Shown here: positions 22,427-25,192 of the stretch, piece by piece
How the letters are laid out: every line of letters starts with the position of its first letter
Numbering within the stretch: position 1 is the first letter of the stretch
Assembly: GCA_031421855.1 (NCBI GenBank)
Contig: JANOPN010000025.1
Span: 1-25,192, forward strand
Origin: JAAFHN01 sp031421855
GTDB lineage: Bacteria; Pseudomonadota; Gammaproteobacteria; Burkholderiales; Burkholderiaceae_C
DNA: 25,192 nucleotides
Direction of reading: 5' to 3'
Notes under the pieces: generated by a model
The model's database searches: none
Told to the model about the DNA's origin: nothing
What the model saw: only the letters and a program-made list of their open reading frames with translations
Program-made: the position numbers and the translations under genes

Positions 22427-24589
22427 ATGAACGTCATCGCCAAACAACAAGAACTCGTCAACTTCATCTGGGGCATCGCCAACCTGTTGCGCGGCACCTA
22501 CCGCCCGCCGCAATACCGCCGCGTGATGATCCCGCTGATCGTGTTGCGCCGCCTCGACTGTGTGCTGGAAGACACCAAGGCCGGCGTGGTGGAAGAAGTG
22601 GCTCAACTGCAAGCCCGCAAATACGACGCTGCCACGGTGGAAAGCATCATCAAGCAAAAATTCAAGGTGCCGTTTTTCAACACCAGCCGATACACCTTTC
22701 GCACCCTGCTGGGTGACCCGAACCAGCTGGCCACCAACCTGCCGCACTACCTCAAAAGCTTCAGCAAAGAGGCGCGCGACATCCTAGACCATTTCGAATT
22801 TGAAAAGGAAGTTGAAAAACTCGACAAGGCCAACCTGCTGTTCAAGGTGATGCAGGAATTCACCAAATCCGAGATCGACCTGCACCCGGCCCGCGTGCCC
22901 AATCACATGATGGGTTATGTGTTTGAAGAGCTGGTGCGCAAGTTCAACGAGCAGGCCAACGAAGAGGCGGGCGACCACTTCACCCCGCGCGAGGTCATCC
23001 GGCTGATGGTGCACGTGCTCTTCCAGCCAGACGATGCCACGTTGACTGCGCCCGGCATTGTGCGCACCCTGTACGACCCCTGTTGCGGCACTGGCGGCAT
23101 GTTGACGCTGGCGGAGGAATATGTGGAGCAGTTCACCGGCGGCGCCCGGCTCAAGGTGTATGGCCAGGAGTACAACGACGAATCCTTTGCGATTTGCGGC
23201 TCCGACATCATGATCAAAAGCGCTGAGGCTGACACCTCGCATATCGTCTTTGGCGACACCCTGGGCGACGGCAAAACCAAAGACGGCTTTCCAGACGCCA
23301 AGTTTCACTACATGCTGGCCAACCCGCCCTTTGGCGTGGAATGGAAGAAAGAAGCCGACGTGGTGCAGGCCGAGCACGACAAGTTGGGCTTTTCTGGCCG
23401 CTTTGGCCCCGGTTTGCCACGCATCAACGACGGCTCGCTGCTCTTTTTGCTGCACATGATGAGCAAGATGAAATCCACGACGGATGACGGCGAAGGCTGC
23501 CGCATCGGCGTGGTGTTCAACGGCTCGCCCCTGTTTACCGGCGACGCGGGCAGTGGCGAAAGCGAAATCCGACGCTGGATCATTGAAAACGACTGTCTGG
23601 AGGCCGTCATCGCCCTGCCAGACCAGATGTTTTACAACACCGGCATTTACACCTACATCTGGGTTGTGACCAACCGCAAGCTGCCGCACCGCCGGGGCAA
23701 GGTGCAGCTCATCAACGCCAGCGGGCTGTACGAGAAGATGAAGAAAAGCCTGGGCAACAAGCGCAACGTGATGACCGAGGCGCACATTGAACAGGTGGCC
23801 CGCTTGTATGCCGACTTCAAGGCCGACGGCGCTGCTGCCGACGTGGTGCGTATTTTTGACAACCAGGACTTCGCCTACATCAAACTCACCGTGGAGCGCC
23901 CGCTGCGGTTGAACTTTCAGCTCTCACCCGAGCGCTTGGCGCGCGTGAAGGCGGCTGGCGCTTTTGCGGCGCTGGCCGAAAGCAAAAAGCGCAAAGACCA
24001 AGCTGGCATCGAAGCAGACATGGCCGCTGGCAAAAAAGAGCAAGCGGCCATTGTGAGAGTGCTGGAGGCTTTGGCCGCCAAACACGGCCAGACGCTCTTT
24101 AAAGACCGCGTCGAATTTTCAAAGCTACTGGATGCTGCGTTCAAAAAGGCCGACAACAAACTGCCCGCCGCTCTGCGCAAAGTCATCATCACCGCTCTGG
24201 GCGAGCGCGACGAAACAGCAGAAATTTGCCGCGAGAAGGATGCCAAGGACGGTGCGCCCGAACCCGATGCCGACCTGCGGGACACTGAAAACGTGCCGTA
24301 TTCCAGCCAGTTCCCGCTGCCCGTGCCGCTGAAATATGGCGACAAACCCGATCTGACGGATTTGCTGGCCTTGGTCACCGGCCATTGCAACACCTACTTC
24401 GAACGCGAAGTGCGCCCGCATGTGCCCGACGCCTGGGTGGACTACCGCAAAACCAAAATCGGTTTTGAAATCCCCTTTAACCGCCATTTCTACCAGTATG
24501 TGCCGCCCCGCCCGCTGGCGGAGATTGCGGCGGACATCCGGGCGCTGGAGAGTGAGATTGTGAAGTTGTTGGGTGAGGTGGCGGTGTGA
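22427..24589 (+). CDS. hsdM: Type I restriction-modification methyltransferase subunit (HsdM)
   Basis: A 720-residue N6-adenine DNA methyltransferase. Residues 1 to about 165 are the HsdM N-terminal helical domain (ELVNFIWGIANLLRGTY, PLIVLRRLDCVLE). Then come AGDHFTPREVIRLM (181-194), SAM-binding motif I DPCCGTGGM (217-225) and catalytic motif IV NPPF (299-302). The C-terminal third (about 500-720) is longer than in E. coli HsdM (529 residues) and partly lysine- and alanine-rich, as in a known long-HsdM subgroup. The ATG at 22427 begins the conserved N-terminus; an in-frame GTG at 22322 would add 35 unrelated residues next to repeat copy C. No Shine-Dalgarno is visible before 22427; a CACAAT box at 22413 would allow a nearly leaderless transcript. 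It is followed by an overlapping hsdS; hsdR is presumably beyond the window. Confidence 0.95.
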   Translation: MNVIAKQQELVNFIWGIANLLRGTYRPPQYRRVMIPLIVLRRLDCVLEDTKAGVVEEVAQLQARKYDAATVESIIKQKFKVPFFNTSRYTFRTLLGDPNQLATNLPHYLKSFSKEARDILDHFEFEKEVEKLDKANLLFKVMQEFTKSEIDLHPARVPNHMMGYVFEELVRKFNEQANEEAGDHFTPREVIRLMVHVLFQPDDATLTAPGIVRTLYDPCCGTGGMLTLAEEYVEQFTGGARLKVYGQEYNDESFAICGSDIMIKSAEADTSHIVFGDTLGDGKTKDGFPDAKFHYMLANPPFGVEWKKEADVVQAEHDKLGFSGRFGPGLPRINDGSLLFLLHMMSKMKSTTDDGEGCRIGVVFNGSPLFTGDAGSGESEIRRWIIENDCLEAVIALPDQMFYNTGIYTYIWVVTNRKLPHRRGKVQLINASGLYEKMKKSLGNKRNVMTEAHIEQVARLYADFKADGAAADVVRIFDNQDFAYIKLTVERPLRLNFQLSPERLARVKAAGAFAALAESKKRKDQAGIEADMAAGKKEQAAIVRVLEALAAKHGQTLFKDRVEFSKLLDAAFKKADNKLPAALRKVIITALGERDETAEICREKDAKDGAPEPDADLRDTENVPYSSQFPLPVPLKYGDKPDLTDLLALVTGHCNTYFEREVRPHVPDAWVDYRKTKIGFEIPFNRHFYQYVPPRPLAEIAADIRALESEIVKLLGEVAV

Positions 24590-25192
24590 GTGGATCGTCC
24601 TCATTGTTAGATCGACGGGTAGTGCATCGCGCGTGGGTTGACTCGATTCCGGCGCATTGGGATGTAGTTTCATTGCGCTGGTGCGCTATCCGCTTTTCTG
24701 GTGGCACTCCGAGTAAAGACAACGACGATTTTTGGGAAGGTGGCGACATTCCCTGGTTGAATTCCGGCGCGGTCAACGCTGGCCTGATTGTTGAGGCGTC
24801 TGATTTCATCACTGAGGCTGCATACTTGTCCTCAAGTGCCAAATGGGTTCCTAAAGGTGCCCTCGTGATTGCTCTGGCTGGTCAGGGTAAGACCAAAGGA
24901 ATGGTTGCCCAGCTTGGTTTTGCTGCGACCTGCAATCAATCAATGGCTGCGATTGTTCCCGGCCAACGATTGAATTCCCGGTATTTGTACTGGTGGCTGG
25001 TATCCAACTACAGCAGTATTCGGAATATGGCCGGTGGCGAGGCACGGGATGGCTTGAATCTTGAAATGATTGGCTCGATTCCGTGTTTGCTACCGCCCTT
25101 GGTAGATCAATCGCAGATCGCCGCCCACCTCGACCGCGAAACCGCGAAGATCGACACGCTGATTGCCAAAAAGCGTGAGTTGATCGCCAAGC
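24586..25192 (+). CDS. hsdS: Type I restriction-modification specificity subunit (HsdS), partial
   Basis: The frame begins at GTG 24586, which overlaps the hsdM stop by 4 bp (GTGA), and runs open for 202 codons to the window edge. Residues about 20-170 are the first target recognition domain, with the typical start DSIPAHWDVVSLRW, then SGGTPSK, DIPWLNSGAVN and the loop GEARDGLNLEMIGSIP. Residues about 173-202 begin the conserved central helix (QIAAHLDRETAKIDTLIAKKRELIAK), which sets the distance between the two recognition domains. The protein reads half of the bipartite target and docks HsdM. The second recognition domain lies beyond the window. The codons look richer in A and T than those of hsdM, which is common for exchanged hsdS segments; I did not compute this. 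Confidence 0.93.
   Translation, partial: MSGSSSLLDRRVVHRAWVDSIPAHWDVVSLRWCAIRFSGGTPSKDNDDFWEGGDIPWLNSGAVNAGLIVEASDFITEAAYLSSSAKWVPKGALVIALAGQGKTKGMVAQLGFAATCNQSMAAIVPGQRLNSRYLYWWLVSNYSSIRNMAGGEARDGLNLEMIGSIPCLLPPLVDQSQIAAHLDRETAKIDTLIAKKRELIAK

Noticed and set aside
22784..23785. 333-codon open frame on the minus strand within hsdM
   Set aside because: It lies antisense to the conserved methyltransferase motifs and shows no family features of its own.
1..25192. CRISPR arrays, insertion sequences, prophage genes and rRNA
   Set aside because: No regularly spaced repeats, transposase or integrase motifs, phage structural genes or rRNA segments were seen.

Overview
The window looks like a chromosomal segment of a betaproteobacterium, most likely Burkholderiales and probably Comamonadaceae. 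This rests on style, not on a search: moderately high GC, two orphan Bug/TctC periplasmic receptors, several TRAP receptors, LysR regulators, and a tRNA-Leu gene head-to-head with an RNase R gene. No prophage, insertion sequence or CRISPR array is visible.

Layout. (1) 1-468, minus strand: the 5' part of an exported sensor protein with a 7TMR-DISM type extracellular domain, cut by the window edge. (2) 575-9188, minus strand: a six-gene operon, read from right to left as D-glutamate cyclase family protein, TRAP receptor, TRAP small and large membrane subunits, a second TRAP receptor, and a fused 1236-residue HyuA-HyuB 5-oxoprolinase. A LysR gene lies upstream (9334-10212), and a third paralogous TRAP receptor is divergently transcribed from it (10329-11291). 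Read together this is a candidate system for importing a pyroglutamate or D-glutamate related acid, passing it through 5-oxoproline and opening the ring to glutamate. (3) 11430-14475, plus strand: a LytS-type histidine kinase, a LytTR response regulator and a DUF1853 protein in close tandem. (4) 14603-17398: tRNA-Leu(CAG) with its terminator on the minus strand, divergent from rnr (RNase R). The rnr reading frame has no ordinary start codon in the expected place, but an ideal Shine-Dalgarno sequence stands in front of an ATC. (5) 17418-22219: a LysR gene divergent from bug-hyi-glxR-bug, with a perfect 15-bp-arm palindrome between them. This looks like a carbon-acid uptake and tartronate-semialdehyde (or related sugar-acid) module. 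(6) 22427-25192: a type I restriction-modification locus, hsdM followed by a 4-bp-overlapping hsdS that runs off the window.

A 30-bp repeat core occurs three times in intergenic DNA, at 521, 14501 and 22285 (the last inverted). It is not explained by any gene. Several gene starts were set by homology and ribosome-binding sites at ATG codons inside the longest open frame.
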